From a virus, in the IMG/VR virus record IMGVR_UViG_3300023478_000001, positions 1 to 64,000 of that record: 64,000 nucleotides of DNA; one strand, given 5' to 3'. Position numbers and translations under genes: made by a program. Shown piece by piece: positions 1-7,559 of the stretch. The notes beneath the pieces are model-generated. The model did not search any database. It saw only the letters and a list, made by a program, of their open reading frames with translations, and was not told the DNA's origin. Numbering within the stretch: position 1 is the stretch's first letter; every line of letters begins with the position of its first letter.

Positions 1-76
1 GTAGTAATATAGTTTTTCGTTTATCTTTAGGTAATACTGGTGTTCCGTTTCTTAAATCACCTATGTTATATTCCAT
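1..76 (-). CDS. Partial gene cut by the left window edge
   Basis: Only the first 25 codons are visible, starting MEYNIGDLRNGTPVLP and running off the left edge. The visible part contains no diagnostic motif. The end (KRKTILL) looks like the start of a beta strand leading into an alpha/beta domain. Phage glycosyltransferases can begin this way, but that is only a guess. Confidence 0.55.
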   Translation of the reverse strand, partial: MEYNIGDLRNGTPVLPKDKRKTILL

Positions 77-164
77 TCATTTTTTATTTAAGCATCTAGT
101 ATTAGATAATATTTGTAAATTATATTATCATAAAATATATAAGTTTAGATATATCTTTATTTTT

Positions 165-371
165 TTAAAATCCAGAACCGCTTACTTGTAGTTCAGTATA
201 TTCATTTATTTCATTTCTATATGTTTCATCAGTAACATACTTATGTAATGTTCTGTTTGTAATTCGTTGTAGTGTAACGCCAGATGTAAATGATATATAT
301 TTAAATTGTGCATAAATATCTTTAATAATTTTTACAGTCGTAAGTTTTGTTTGAGTTTCGTTTGATTTCAT
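165..371 (-). CDS. Small ribbon-helix-helix-like protein
   Basis: This 68-residue protein begins MKSNETQTKL. A strand (TTVKIIKDIY) is followed by two helices (residues about 20-45, with TLQRITNRTLHKYV), which resembles the Arc/MetJ-type ribbon-helix-helix DNA-binding fold. The frame stays open 22 codons further upstream, but that part is hydrophobic AT-rich leader. The start chosen here is preceded by GGGAG at good spacing. The likely role is phage transcription control. The fold assignment comes from pattern only. Confidence 0.6.
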   Translation of the reverse strand: MKSNETQTKLTTVKIIKDIYAQFKYISFTSGVTLQRITNRTLHKYVTDETYRNEINEYTELQVSGSGF

Positions 372-427
372 TAGATTACTCCCTATTAATATATATATAA
401 ATATATAAAAAAATAAAAAACAATAAT

Positions 428-673
428 TTATTTCCATGAATCACAATGAGTACCTTTAAATACACACCAATCACATAATCGAGATGGCTTTGCAGGATAT
501 CCAGTAAGTCTACGATTTCCGTTTTCATCAAATACTGTATCTACAAATTCCATAAAAAGTTTCCATGCAGCATTTATAGATGGGCTACCATTTGCAGGTG
601 CAAACTTTGATACTCGTGGTATTGGATACTCTAAATCAGTACGAACTTTTCGCTTTAATATGTGATATTCCAC
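428..673 (-). pseudogene. PD-(D/E)XK nuclease, C-terminal fragment
   Basis: The 81 residues include LCDWCVFKGTHC near the end, a cysteine cluster like the C-terminal one in RecB/Cas4-type phage nucleases. The frame is open upstream (YSEKYNIPLNDIRVEYH), so this is the continuation of the 705-1070 fragment in another frame. The first codon in this frame is GTG (position 673) with no convincing ribosome site. Together the two pieces would form one nuclease, but the segment that should hold the D/E-x-K catalytic core is missing between them. Confidence 0.6.
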
Positions 674-704
674 TCTAATATCATTTAAAGGTATGTTGTA
701 CTTT

Positions 705-1070
705 TCAGAATATAATTTTTGTTTTACCTGATATTTTATCTAATAATACAATATCAATCATTCCAATAAAATCTACTCCGTGCTTTATTTCATCAGTTAA
801 TTTTAATTCAATTCCTTTTAATTCATAACCTGATTTTGGATAAAATTTATTTAATTTATTAATAAGATACTGTAATGTTCTTCTACCATCACCATAAAAT
901 TCTTCTAATTCTAATTGTGTACATGGTAATTGGTCATTCATTCGTTTTTGCTCTTTCAAAAAATTACGTTTCATGTTTCCCAATAACTGAACGTCTAAAT
1001 CTATTTCTAACGCTTTCTTTTTGGATTCGCCATACATTATTTCTAAAAAATCTTGTATGGTTTCGTGCAT
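705..1070 (-). pseudogene. PD-(D/E)XK nuclease, N-terminal fragment
   Basis: The 121 residues contain MHETIQDFL and GVDFIGMIDIVLLDK, the helix and first catalytic-strand region (G-x-I-D) of RecB-family PD-(D/E)XK nucleases. The frame is also open upstream to about 1140 (LNYVDRLGKYESNIHLIYG), matching the usual N-terminal part of this family, so the true start has been lost or lies under the promoter. The chain stops at KTKIIF just where the catalytic D-x-K strand should follow. The gene appears to have lost its core by a deletion that also changed frame. Confidence 0.6.
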
Positions 1071-1142
1071 CGAAACTCCGTATATTAAATGGATGTTTGA
1101 TTCATATTTACCAAGTCTATCAACATAATTTAATTTATATTA

Positions 1143-1173
1143 TAAAGATACGAAAAAAAAATGAGATATACAA
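1143..1173 (-). promoter_or_regulatory. Promoter, TTGTAT-N16-GTATCTTTA
   Basis: On the minus strand TTGTAT (1173-1168) lies exactly 16 nt upstream of GTATCTTTA (1151-1143). This fits the Bacteroidetes pattern (-33 TTG, -7 TAnnTTTR) and shares its spacing with eight other sites in the window. It would drive the decayed nuclease and the genes to its left. Confidence 0.65.
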
Positions 1174-1185
1174 GTTTTATCTCAT
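1153..1185 (-). terminator. Intrinsic terminator overlapping a promoter
   Basis: On the minus strand ATGAGATA (1185-1178) pairs with TATCTCAT (1168-1161) around a 9-nt loop, followed by eight T (1160-1153). It ends the transcript from the 1219-2599 genes. Its T-tract is the spacer of the promoter at 1143-1173. Confidence 0.7.
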
Positions 1186-1218
1186 ATTTCTCATATTTTT
1201 AAGAAAGAAAAATATTTA

Positions 1219-1653
1219 TTATAAATTATCTAAATCTTTACTCATGTTAGTAAACTCATTAACAGTATTAATATTTTGTTTAGGTTTTGCAGATTTTGGC
1301 TTTAAACTTTGTATATATTTATATCTTAACTCTGCTAACTGTGTACGTTCTTTTTCTGAATATCTACCTCTATCTAATATTATATCTATAAAGTAAGGGG
1401 GGGTTATATAAAGTTCATTTTTTATTTTAATTAATAAATCACTGGTTTGCGAAGTTAATAAAAATGGATAAGCTATCATGAAACGAGTTTTTGCCGCGTT
1501 TAATATTGGTGGTGGAAATAGGGTACTTTTTTTTATATTTTTACTAAGTTTATTCTTTTTAATTTTTAATTTCGTGGGATGCGTAGTAATAAATTTGTAT
1601 AATACATAGCATAAAACTGAAACTATTAGTACTATAAATAATAATCTAATCAT
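1219..1653 (-). CDS. Small membrane-anchored protein of unknown function
   Basis: The 144-residue protein has an N-terminal hydrophobic segment (residues 2-23, MIRLLFIVLIVSVLCYVLYK) consistent with one membrane anchor, followed by a basic stretch and a soluble C-terminal domain. The start overlaps the stop of the gene to its right by ATGA, indicating translational coupling. The gene is followed by an intrinsic terminator. No family was recognised. Confidence 0.6.
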   Translation of the reverse strand: MIRLLFIVLIVSVLCYVLYKFITTHPTKLKIKKNKLSKNIKKSTLFPPPILNAAKTRFMIAYPFLLTSQTSDLLIKIKNELYITPPYFIDIILDRGRYSEKERTQLAELRYKYIQSLKPKSAKPKQNINTVNEFTNMSKDLDNL

Positions 1654-2015
1654 GCTAATAAATTTATTTGTTTTTTATATTTTTTAAATTGGGTTCGTGC
1701 TTTATCAATTTTTTTCTTTGCTGCTTGTATAGATATTCTATCAGTTGGATATGCATATGAAGCTAGTTCCATAATATCATCGGTTGTATTAAATTCGAAA
1801 TTCTTAATAACTTCTATTTTAATCCAATTATCATCGTCATCCTTTTTTCGTTTACACGTTAAATTAATATTCAAAATTTTACAAAACCCTATATTTTCGT
1901 TAAAAAATATTCCTTTATTTTTGTAGTTATCAATATATTGTCTATTTTTATTAGTTATTTCAATATCAGAATTACTATTAAATATCTTTAATTTTAAAAT
2001 TTCATCTTGTTTCAT
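1650..2015 (-). CDS. Hypothetical protein
   Basis: This 121-residue protein is lysine-rich with an acidic DDDD patch at mid-length (residues 59-62) and a basic, helical C-terminal third. It overlaps its neighbours by a few bases on both sides, so it belongs to a tight operon with 1219-1653 and 2015-2599. No known motif was recognised. Confidence 0.6.
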   Translation of the reverse strand: MKQDEILKLKIFNSNSDIEITNKNRQYIDNYKNKGIFFNENIGFCKILNINLTCKRKKDDDDNWIKIEVIKNFEFNTTDDIMELASYAYPTDRISIQAAKKKIDKARTQFKKYKKQINLLA

Positions 2016-2599
2016 TATGGAATATATAATATGGTTAAACTATTTTTTTTAATTTCAACATCTGGATATTTTTTTTTGAATTGGTCTATTCTAAACGGTT
2101 TAGTAATAAGATGATACCCAGTTTTTGTATGAACTGTTCCTATTGATTTATTAGTAAACCTATTTGGTTCAATTTCATCAATATACCGTATCATATCTAA
2201 GTCAGTTTTAAATGCATCATCAATATCTAGTATCCAATACTGGTCGCCATTATTCACATTACCACCAGAAACCTTTTGATATGTATTTTGAACATTTTTA
2301 AATTCGTTACTACATAATTGATTTGACAATTTTTTTAATGTTCCATACGCAGTTTTCTTAAAACTTTTACGATTTAAGTTAATATAAGTTCTTCCATTAT
2401 ATAATTTACTTAATGTAACAAATTCATCTATTAATGATTTTAAATGGGTTATTGATGTAATTTGATACGAACTAATAATATTCGAATTGCGATTAATACC
2501 AGAATTATCTTTTTTACGTTGCAGTACTGCAACGTAATAAAAATCATCTTCGGTTTCCCATTTCAAGTATGGAATTATATATTTTAAATTGTTTACCAT
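2015..2599 (-). CDS. Hypothetical protein with DxD...GxH pattern
   Basis: The 194-residue protein carries YWILDIDDAF (about residues 121-130) and TKTGYHLITKPF (about 158-169). A strand ending in D-x-D followed by a G-Y-H strand recalls the two catalytic motifs of archaeo-eukaryotic primase/PrimPol folds, with the spacing of a short catalytic core. No helicase or zinc domain is attached. The fold is inferred from motif resemblance only. It overlaps the next gene by one base. Confidence 0.6.
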   Translation of the reverse strand: MVNNLKYIIPYLKWETEDDFYYVAVLQRKKDNSGINRNSNIISSYQITSITHLKSLIDEFVTLSKLYNGRTYINLNRKSFKKTAYGTLKKLSNQLCSNEFKNVQNTYQKVSGGNVNNGDQYWILDIDDAFKTDLDMIRYIDEIEPNRFTNKSIGTVHTKTGYHLITKPFRIDQFKKKYPDVEIKKNSLTILYIP

Positions 2600-2601
2600 T
2601 T

Positions 2602-2787
2602 TTATTTTAAATTTGAAAAAAAGTTTCTCATATAATGATATAAATTGTCAGTCGTATCCTTTGATGCCGTTTGTTGAACTATCGCTGCCTAAAGGAAGTG
2701 GTTTTCTTTTGAAAGCCAGATAAAATTATCTGGAGTAGAATTAATTCGTAATCCATTAATAAATTGTTCTGTTATTTCTGGTTTCAT
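2602..2787 (-). pseudogene. Small ORF interrupted by an in-frame TAG
   Basis: A frame starting MKPEITEQFINGLRIN runs 61 codons to TAA at 2602, with one amber codon at 2691-2689 (codon 33). Both sides read like one protein (FIWLSKENHFL, stop, AAIVQQTASKD). It may be a recently inactivated gene or rely on read-through. No function was recognised. Confidence 0.45.
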
Positions 2788-2794
2788 ACGTTAC

Positions 2795-3328
2795 TTATTT
2801 TTTGATTATTGAAACCCCATTATATTTAGATGCTAATACTGTTGCTTTATATTTTGATAACGTTTTAGCTCTATCAATGTTTGTTGTTCCAAAACAACTA
2901 TGACCATGTGTTGATTTAATATATGAATTATTGTAATTATTAAGTTGAACCACGTACTCTTTTTTTGAAGATAATGATTTTAATCCAGCAACTAAACGTG
3001 TTTTAAACTCTGTATTAAACCATTTATATTTTGTTTGTAGTTCTTTAGAATATGCATTTGGAGCTAAATGTATATGATAATAATCAATAGTTTTATCACA
3101 ACCGCCACCAAATTTCATATCTTTAACAAGGGTATCAACAAAACATAATTTTTCGGTTGAATGATTTAATTGAATCATACCGCCATGTATTTCATTATAT
3201 AGTTCATCAATTGGTATAGGTGGTATCCAATAATTACTACGTGGAACAACATTATTATCACCACCTTTTACTTTAAATGTTTTTAAATCTTTACTAAAAC
3301 TGATTGAATTTGCTATAAAATAACTCAT
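2795..3328 (-). CDS. Hypothetical protein
   Basis: The 177-residue protein has a central region with FGGGCDKTIDYYHIHL and a basic C-terminal half ending GVSIIKK. The His/Tyr-rich centre might be a binding site, but no family is recognisable. It is the first gene after the promoter at 3370-3400. Confidence 0.55.
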   Translation of the reverse strand: MSYFIANSISFSKDLKTFKVKGGDNNVVPRSNYWIPPIPIDELYNEIHGGMIQLNHSTEKLCFVDTLVKDMKFGGGCDKTIDYYHIHLAPNAYSKELQTKYKWFNTEFKTRLVAGLKSLSSKKEYVVQLNNYNNSYIKSTHGHSCFGTTNIDRAKTLSKYKATVLASKYNGVSIIKK

Positions 3329-3369
3329 AATTTATTATATTTAAGGTTTAATTATTTCGTTTTACATAG

Positions 3370-3400
3370 TAAATGTACAAAAAATAATTGATATATACTA
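3370..3400 (-). promoter_or_regulatory. Promoter, TAGTAT-N16-GTACATTTA
   Basis: On the minus strand TAGTAT (3400-3395) is 16 nt upstream of GTACATTTA (3378-3370), about 40 bases before the start at 3328. The -7 element is followed by CTATGT, also found at 4104 and 50837. Confidence 0.6.
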
Positions 3401-3401
3401 A

Positions 3402-4073
3402 TTAAATCTTATTTATTTTAAATGATTTATTTTTTTCATTCAAAGGTAAATAATATGAATATCCATTGTACCACAATTTTTTAATTTTAAAATCAGGTTC
3501 AAGTTCAAAATTTCCAACATTTGTTCTAAATTCTTTATATTCATCATCTAGAATGTTTGATTCTATTACAAGTTCTAATATACCGTTATTAGCAAATTCT
3601 TTTTTAATTTTTTCTAGTTTTTTAATATTTTTCAATGCATCTTTAGACATCAAAGTTCCATCCCAAATACACATATTAGAATCTAATTCGGTTACACGTT
3701 TTTTTGCTATTTCACAATCGGCATCAGATGAATACCAATTTAAATAGTTAATATCGGTAGATTCTGTAATTAATTTACCTTTATACTTACCGTATTTAAA
3801 CTGATTATCATCATAAGTTGGAGTTTCAAACATTTCGGTTGAATTCCAAGAATTATGCTTTCCTTTTAAATCTTCATCCACAGTTAAATCAGTACATCCT
3901 AACTTAGTAGCTTTTTTCTTAGCTTCTAATTCAGTCATAGATAAATTTCTATAATATATAAAATGTGTAGTTGTGTGAGATTTGTAAGTTTTACCGTTAA
4001 AAGAATTATAAAAATCTTCGGTAGTTACATCCCATAAAGTAAAATATTTATTTGTAAATCCAATTTTTAACAT
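3402..4073 (-). CDS. Hypothetical protein with GKYKG motif
   Basis: This 223-residue protein contains FKYGKYKGKLI followed by YLNWY (about residues 91-115). This F-x-(F/Y)-G-K-Y-K-G ... YL-x-W pattern occurs in DUF3820-like modules and at the ends of phage exonucleases. The N-terminal half (ELEAKKKATKLG) looks like a WGR or single-strand-binding-like fold, unproven. Promoters lie on both sides. Confidence 0.55.
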   Translation of the reverse strand: MLKIGFTNKYFTLWDVTTEDFYNSFNGKTYKSHTTTHFIYYRNLSMTELEAKKKATKLGCTDLTVDEDLKGKHNSWNSTEMFETPTYDDNQFKYGKYKGKLITESTDINYLNWYSSDADCEIAKKRVTELDSNMCIWDGTLMSKDALKNIKKLEKIKKEFANNGILELVIESNILDDEYKEFRTNVGNFELEPDFKIKKLWYNGYSYYLPLNEKNKSFKINKI

Positions 4074-4103
4074 AGTATAATTTTAAAATTCATTATTACA
4101 TAG

Positions 4104-4134
4104 TAAATGTACAAAAAAAAAGTGAGAAATCCTA
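4104..4134 (-). promoter_or_regulatory. Promoter, TAGGAT-N16-GTACATTTA
   Basis: TAGGAT (4134-4129) is 16 nt upstream of GTACATTTA (4112-4104) on the minus strand, just before the gene ending at 4073. The TAGGAT box sits inside the loop of the terminator at 4113-4147. Confidence 0.7.
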
Positions 4135-4147
4135 CTGAAATCTCACT
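4113..4147 (-). terminator. Intrinsic terminator fused to a promoter
   Basis: On the minus strand AGTGAGA (4147-4141) pairs with TCTCACT (4127-4121) around a 13-nt loop, then a run of T follows. The T-run is also the promoter spacer, so one 45-base unit ends one transcript and starts the next. Confidence 0.75.
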
Positions 4148-4175
4148 TTTATTTATTTTGGTTTGGTATGATTAG

Positions 4176-4343
4176 CTAAATATCTCTATTATTAACTATC
4201 TGAATATATTTTACATTATGTGCATGCACATCCTGCCAATTAGAATCATTTACATTTGTTTTATAATATACTTTACCTTCACCTATTTTTATTTGTTCAC
4301 ATCTAATTTCAAGTTTGAAATCGGTTTTAATTATTAATTGCAT
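4176..4343 (-). CDS. Small hypothetical protein (55 aa)
   Basis: The reading frame MQLIIKTDFKLEIRCEQIKI ends at TAG in 4176-4178. Alternating hydrophobic and charged residues suggest a small beta-rich protein. It lies between the DUF4326 gene and a terminator and is the last gene of that transcript. No family was recognised. Confidence 0.5.
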   Translation of the reverse strand: MQLIIKTDFKLEIRCEQIKIGEGKVYYKTNVNDSNWQDVHAHNVKYIQIVNNRDI

Positions 4344-4362
4344 ATCGTATTATTTATTATGT

Positions 4363-4704
4363 TTAAAAAAATTTATTTGTTTCTGGATAATATTTATCTA
4401 AAAGTTCAAGTAAAATCTGGCCATGACAATGTAATTTATGTCTATCTTTTAATTCAAAGTGACCACACCAGCAACCGAGTGTTTTACCTTTTAATTCGTG
4501 TAAATCCTTTAAAAGATGCGTTCCGTCACCAAATAAAATATAATCTCTATATTTTTCAATTGCTTCTTTTCTAGTGGGAACAACATATTTTGCCAAAGTA
4601 TCGTTATTTTTAAGATGTGTGTACGGATTTCCCCATTTTGAAGGACGTGCAATATACACATCATAATTTTCTTTATTTATGTGTACTACTTTTGCTTTGG
4701 TCAT
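4363..4704 (-). CDS. DUF4326 domain protein
   Basis: The 113-residue protein shows the full DUF4326 pattern: VYIARPSKWGNPY at the N-terminal end, EAIEKYRDYI in the middle, LKGKTLGCWC and then CHGQILLELL. The family is widespread in phages and small soluble bacterial proteins. The conserved Cys/His residues suggest a metal or nucleotide site, but its biochemical role is not established. It overlaps the upstream gene by 32 bases. Confidence 0.85.
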   Translation of the reverse strand: MTKAKVVHINKENYDVYIARPSKWGNPYTHLKNNDTLAKYVVPTRKEAIEKYRDYILFGDGTHLLKDLHELKGKTLGCWCGHFELKDRHKLHCHGQILLELLDKYYPETNKFF

Positions 4705-4912
4705 TAGCTAATTTTAATATTTCTCTCACAAATATTTCAGCTGATTTAGTCGTATTACCTTCAAAATCCAACTTACCATCTTTTTCAAAAAATTTACCGA
4801 GTATAATACCATTATTTACACTTGCAACTGTGATGAATAATGACTGATTTTTAAACGGTTTCAATGAAAGTATCGAGATACCGTCACCTATTATTTTGTT
4901 ATCTGGTTTCAT
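4673..4912 (-). CDS. Hypothetical protein (79 aa)
   Basis: A small protein starting MKPDNKIIGDGISILSLKPF. It is encoded between the gp62-like clamp-loader gene and the DUF4326 gene and overlaps the latter. No domain was recognised. The alternating strand pattern suggests a compact beta fold. Confidence 0.5.
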   Translation of the reverse strand: MKPDNKIIGDGISILSLKPFKNQSLFITVASVNNGIILGKFFEKDGKLDFEGNTTKSAEIFVREILKLANDQSKSSTHK

Positions 4913-4913
4913 A

Positions 4914-5381
4914 TTACTTAATTTTTAAACGAAGTTTTACAATTTCTTTTTTCTCAATTCCATATTTTTCACAAATATATTTTATATGAGTTCTACCTTC
5001 TTTTGTTGAATATAAAATCTCGCAATAATCAGTAGCTTCACGCAATGAGCATAAATACTCTTGTTTAATTAACTTAACTAACCATGGTTCATATTTAGTT
5101 TCTGTTTTTCCTTTAATATAACGGTTATAATGATTTCCACGAGGTATTAACCCTATTAATACAAGATAAAGTTGTTTAGGTTTTAAAATCTGAGTATATG
5201 GTTGTATCGTAGCTATAAGGTCTACCCAATCTGTGTTCATTGATAAAAATCGATGAATCATAAAATTGTTCCAAACTTTTATATCGCTTTCTGACAATGT
5301 ATCAAAATAATTCGGATCTTGTTCTGATGTTATTGCTTTGATGTGAGAAAATAACGTTTTTGGTTTATGTATTGCACTCAT
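4914..5381 (-). CDS. Probable clamp loader small subunit (gp62-like)
   Basis: In T4, gp62 is the small, non-ATPase partner of gp44 in loading sliding clamp gp45. This 155-residue protein has the family's short N-terminal pattern FSHIKAIT, the VWNNFMIHRFLSMNTDWVDL block (compare S-x-F-M-V-N-R-x-L-S), and a helical C-terminal half. Its size is close to gp62 and it sits a short distance downstream of the gp44-like gene. The assignment rests on weak sequence similarity plus context. Confidence 0.6.
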   Translation of the reverse strand: MSAIHKPKTLFSHIKAITSEQDPNYFDTLSESDIKVWNNFMIHRFLSMNTDWVDLIATIQPYTQILKPKQLYLVLIGLIPRGNHYNRYIKGKTETKYEPWLVKLIKQEYLCSLREATDYCEILYSTKEGRTHIKYICEKYGIEKKEIVKLRLKIK

Positions 5382-5711
5382 TTATTTATTTTTTTGTGAT
5401 TTTCCAGCAAATTTACCGATAACTAATATGGATTCTGTATTTTTTACTTGATACCAATTTCGTGATAATAAATTTTTAATATATGGATATACAATTCTAT
5501 TAAGCGGTCTTTTTAATGATTTTGATGCAATTACCACGTGTTTCCAGCCCTCTTGAAGTTCATCGTATGTTAATATTTTTTGATGTTCACCCTCTTGCAC
5601 ATGGTTATAAAATGAATATGCAACAGAATATACTCCATGCTTTTTGCCTTCGGTTTCCCAACACATATCTGAACCTGCGCATCCACCACTATGATTTGTA
5701 TAATTAATCAT
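5382..5711 (-). CDS. SLOG/LOG-like nucleotide-binding fold, truncated
   Basis: The 109-residue protein opens with NHSGGCAGSDMCWE, resembling the HSGGAxGSD opening of a phage and bacterial SLOG-like family, and includes RPLNRIVYPYIKNLLSRNWYQVKN. The family usually continues with a GGT-G-x-A strand-loop-helix and is about 150-180 residues. Here the chain ends IGKFAGKSQKNK, so the C-terminal part seems lost. Any activity is doubtful. It sits in the clamp-loader operon. Confidence 0.55.
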   Translation of the reverse strand: MINYTNHSGGCAGSDMCWETEGKKHGVYSVAYSFYNHVQEGEHQKILTYDELQEGWKHVVIASKSLKRPLNRIVYPYIKNLLSRNWYQVKNTESILVIGKFAGKSQKNK

Positions 5712-5727
5712 ATATTTTAATTTATAA

Positions 5728-5979
5728 TCATTTTAAATTCTTTAATTGGTCTGGTAATAATTCTTCACAAATCTCACCACAATCTGAACAGCAATATACT
5801 TCTATTGGTATAATTGCATCTTTTGCAGTTCCAGTTAATAATTTAGATATTTTTCTAAATTTCATAGCTGGCATGAATACTTCGCAATCACATTTTGCAC
5901 ATTTGATTGCTTTTGATTTTTTAATATCTATTGATTGTTTTCCTTGTGTTGATGGATTCATTCCTATTAGTTTTCCCAT
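5728..5979 (-). CDS. Zinc-ribbon protein
   Basis: This 83-residue protein has two cysteine pairs, CAKCDC (around residue 27) and CCSDCGEIC (around 63), separated by about 35 residues, a typical zinc ribbon. Such small proteins are common in T4-like genomes and may bind RNA polymerase or DNA. No specific partner can be named. It lies between the two clamp-loader genes. Confidence 0.6.
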   Translation of the reverse strand: MGKLIGMNPSTQGKQSIDIKKSKAIKCAKCDCEVFMPAMKFRKISKLLTGTAKDAIIPIEVYCCSDCGEICEELLPDQLKNLK

Positions 5980-5993
5980 TTTTTATATAATTT

Positions 5994-6181
5994 TAATTGT
6001 TTCCGTATCGTTTAATTAAATCCCTTACTAATTCAGACAAATAAGGTTCTATATTATTAGTATAAGTTATTACTGCTTTTCTGCATGTCTTAATATGATT
6101 TGGATCTTTTCCAAATTTATCCAATCTCAATACAAAGTATTCTGCTCTTGGATCAGTTGGTTTCGCTTTCTGTTGGTATTT
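5994..6181 (-). pseudogene. Small conserved-looking frame without a start codon
   Basis: An open frame of 62 codons reads KYQQKAKPTDPRAEYFVLRL and onward to RYGNN-stop. It is bounded upstream by a TAA immediately before the first codon, and there is no ATG, GTG or TTG near the expected start. It begins just after the clamp-loader stop at 6187. The 5' end was probably lost, or expression depends on the upstream gene. Confidence 0.4.
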
Positions 6182-6186
6182 TTATT

Positions 6187-7557
6187 TTATGATGATGTTA
6201 TTCCGATTATATTTATCAAAGTCGCGATAAATGTGATTTCTTTGTCAATGACTAATGAATCTTTGTATTGTCCTTCTGATAATAATAAAATTATTGCTGC
6301 AGTTTGTCCTTTTCCGTAATCCTCTACTTTTTCATACAAATACGTATAAAAATCCGAAAAGTCTTGTATGCGAGAATCCGCAATAGCTTGTCTAATTTTT
6401 TTATATTTGTTTTGTTTAGTTTCGTTTGAAGATAATAATTTTATTACTTTAGTTTTAACATCAGAATCTAATACAGTATTTGTATCAATCTTTAATTCTC
6501 CATTGCTTGAATTTAGTTGACACGTATTGATAATTTTTCTAATATCTGGATACGATGCATCAATAATTGGTACTAAATCTTTAAGATTAAACTTTATTTT
6601 TTCAGCAGTTAATATTTTAGCTACTTGAACTGCAACATCACGCTTAGTTGGTGGTATTACTTGAAATGTTTGACATCTTGATTGTATTGGTTGAATTACT
6701 TTTTCAACATAATTACACGTTAAAATAAATCTACAATGATTTGAAAATGTTTCCATCAAATTACGCAACATTGCTTGTGCATCTGGCGTCATATAATCAA
6801 ATTCATCTAATATAATTATTTTTTTATCTCTGAACCCAACCGTTGATGCAAATCCTTTTACTTTATTACGAATAGTATCTACCCCACGTTCATCAGATGC
6901 ATTAATAATTATATAATCACATTTAACATTATTTACTATTAATTTTGCTAATGTTGTATTATGACAAATCACACCACTGCTTGTTATATATTCGTGAGGT
7001 GAATCTAATGAAAAATCATATACATACTTCGCATCATCTGGCATTATTAATTTTAATTTTTTTATACCATAAATAGTATCAACATCATACACATCCTTAA
7101 TATGAACAAAGTTTCCGTGTGAACTAACTAAATGATTTTTATCACACGTTATAGATATATTATCATCAAATACATATCTATTTACTTCGCCATACTTTTT
7201 AACTAAATAATTAACATTTTTATATTGATTATATTGGTTTTTTATTGTTAAATATCTATCAATCTTAGCTGGTTCAGACAACCCAATATCTAATAAATTA
7301 AGAAATTTTAATATTTGGTATTCATCATCTGATACACGCATTTTTATATCAATCAATTCAGAATAATCTAAACATTTACCTGTGCCAGCTTTACCAAATA
7401 GTAAAAGATGCGGTATATCAGATGTTTCGATATATCCTGCAACTTTTTCCTTTAAATGAGGATTACCTATATATTCAGATAACATAGTTGGTCTCCAACG
7501 TTCACACCATAAACTGTTATCTTGTTGTGTTTTTTGTTTTTCTTCAAAAAATCCCAT
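6187..7557 (-). CDS. Clamp loader large subunit (gp44-like) with an intein
   Basis: An AAA+ ATPase that opens and loads the sliding clamp. The extein begins with WCERWRPTMLSEYIGN (RFC/gp44 signature), has Walker A GKAGTGK|TT, Walker B IIILDEFDY (in place of DExx), sensor 1 ILTCNY and an arginine-finger-like SRCQ. A 139-residue intein (residues 62-200) splits Walker A between Lys61 and Thr201. It begins with Cys, has a block B ITCDKNHL, and ends ICHN before Thr. The protein is active only after splicing. It lies upstream of the gp62-like gene. Confidence 0.92.
   Translation of the reverse strand: MGFFEEKQKTQQDNSLWCERWRPTMLSEYIGNPHLKEKVAGYIETSDIPHLLLFGKAGTGKCLDYSELIDIKMRVSDDEYQILKFLNLLDIGLSEPAKIDRYLTIKNQYNQYKNVNYLVKKYGEVNRYVFDDNISITCDKNHLVSSHGNFVHIKDVYDVDTIYGIKKLKLIMPDDAKYVYDFSLDSPHEYITSSGVICHNTTLAKLIVNNVKCDYIIINASDERGVDTIRNKVKGFASTVGFRDKKIIILDEFDYMTPDAQAMLRNLMETFSNHCRFILTCNYVEKVIQPIQSRCQTFQVIPPTKRDVAVQVAKILTAEKIKFNLKDLVPIIDASYPDIRKIINTCQLNSSNGELKIDTNTVLDSDVKTKVIKLLSSNETKQNKYKKIRQAIADSRIQDFSDFYTYLYEKVEDYGKGQTAAIILLLSEGQYKDSLVIDKEITFIATLINIIGITSS
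6958..7374 (-). other. Contiguous mini-intein in the clamp loader Walker A
   Basis: Intein residues 1-139 start CLDYSELIDI and end SSGVICHN, followed by the +1 Thr. Block B is ITCDKNH and block F is KYVYDFSLDSPHEYIT. There is too little sequence between blocks B and F for a LAGLIDADG or HNH endonuclease, so it is a mini-intein. It is the only intein here whose host gene is still one reading frame. Confidence 0.9.
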
Positions 7558-7559
7558 TA

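Noticed and set aside
372-437. N-terminal extension of the RHH-like gene (to position 437)
   Set aside because: The extra 22 residues are strongly hydrophobic AT-rich leader, and a start with GGGAG lies at 371.
875-1396. Plus-strand ORF of about 170 codons
   Set aside because: It runs antisense through the nuclease, terminator, promoter and membrane-protein region, has hydrophobic low-complexity content typical of AT-rich noise, and has no ribosome-binding signal.
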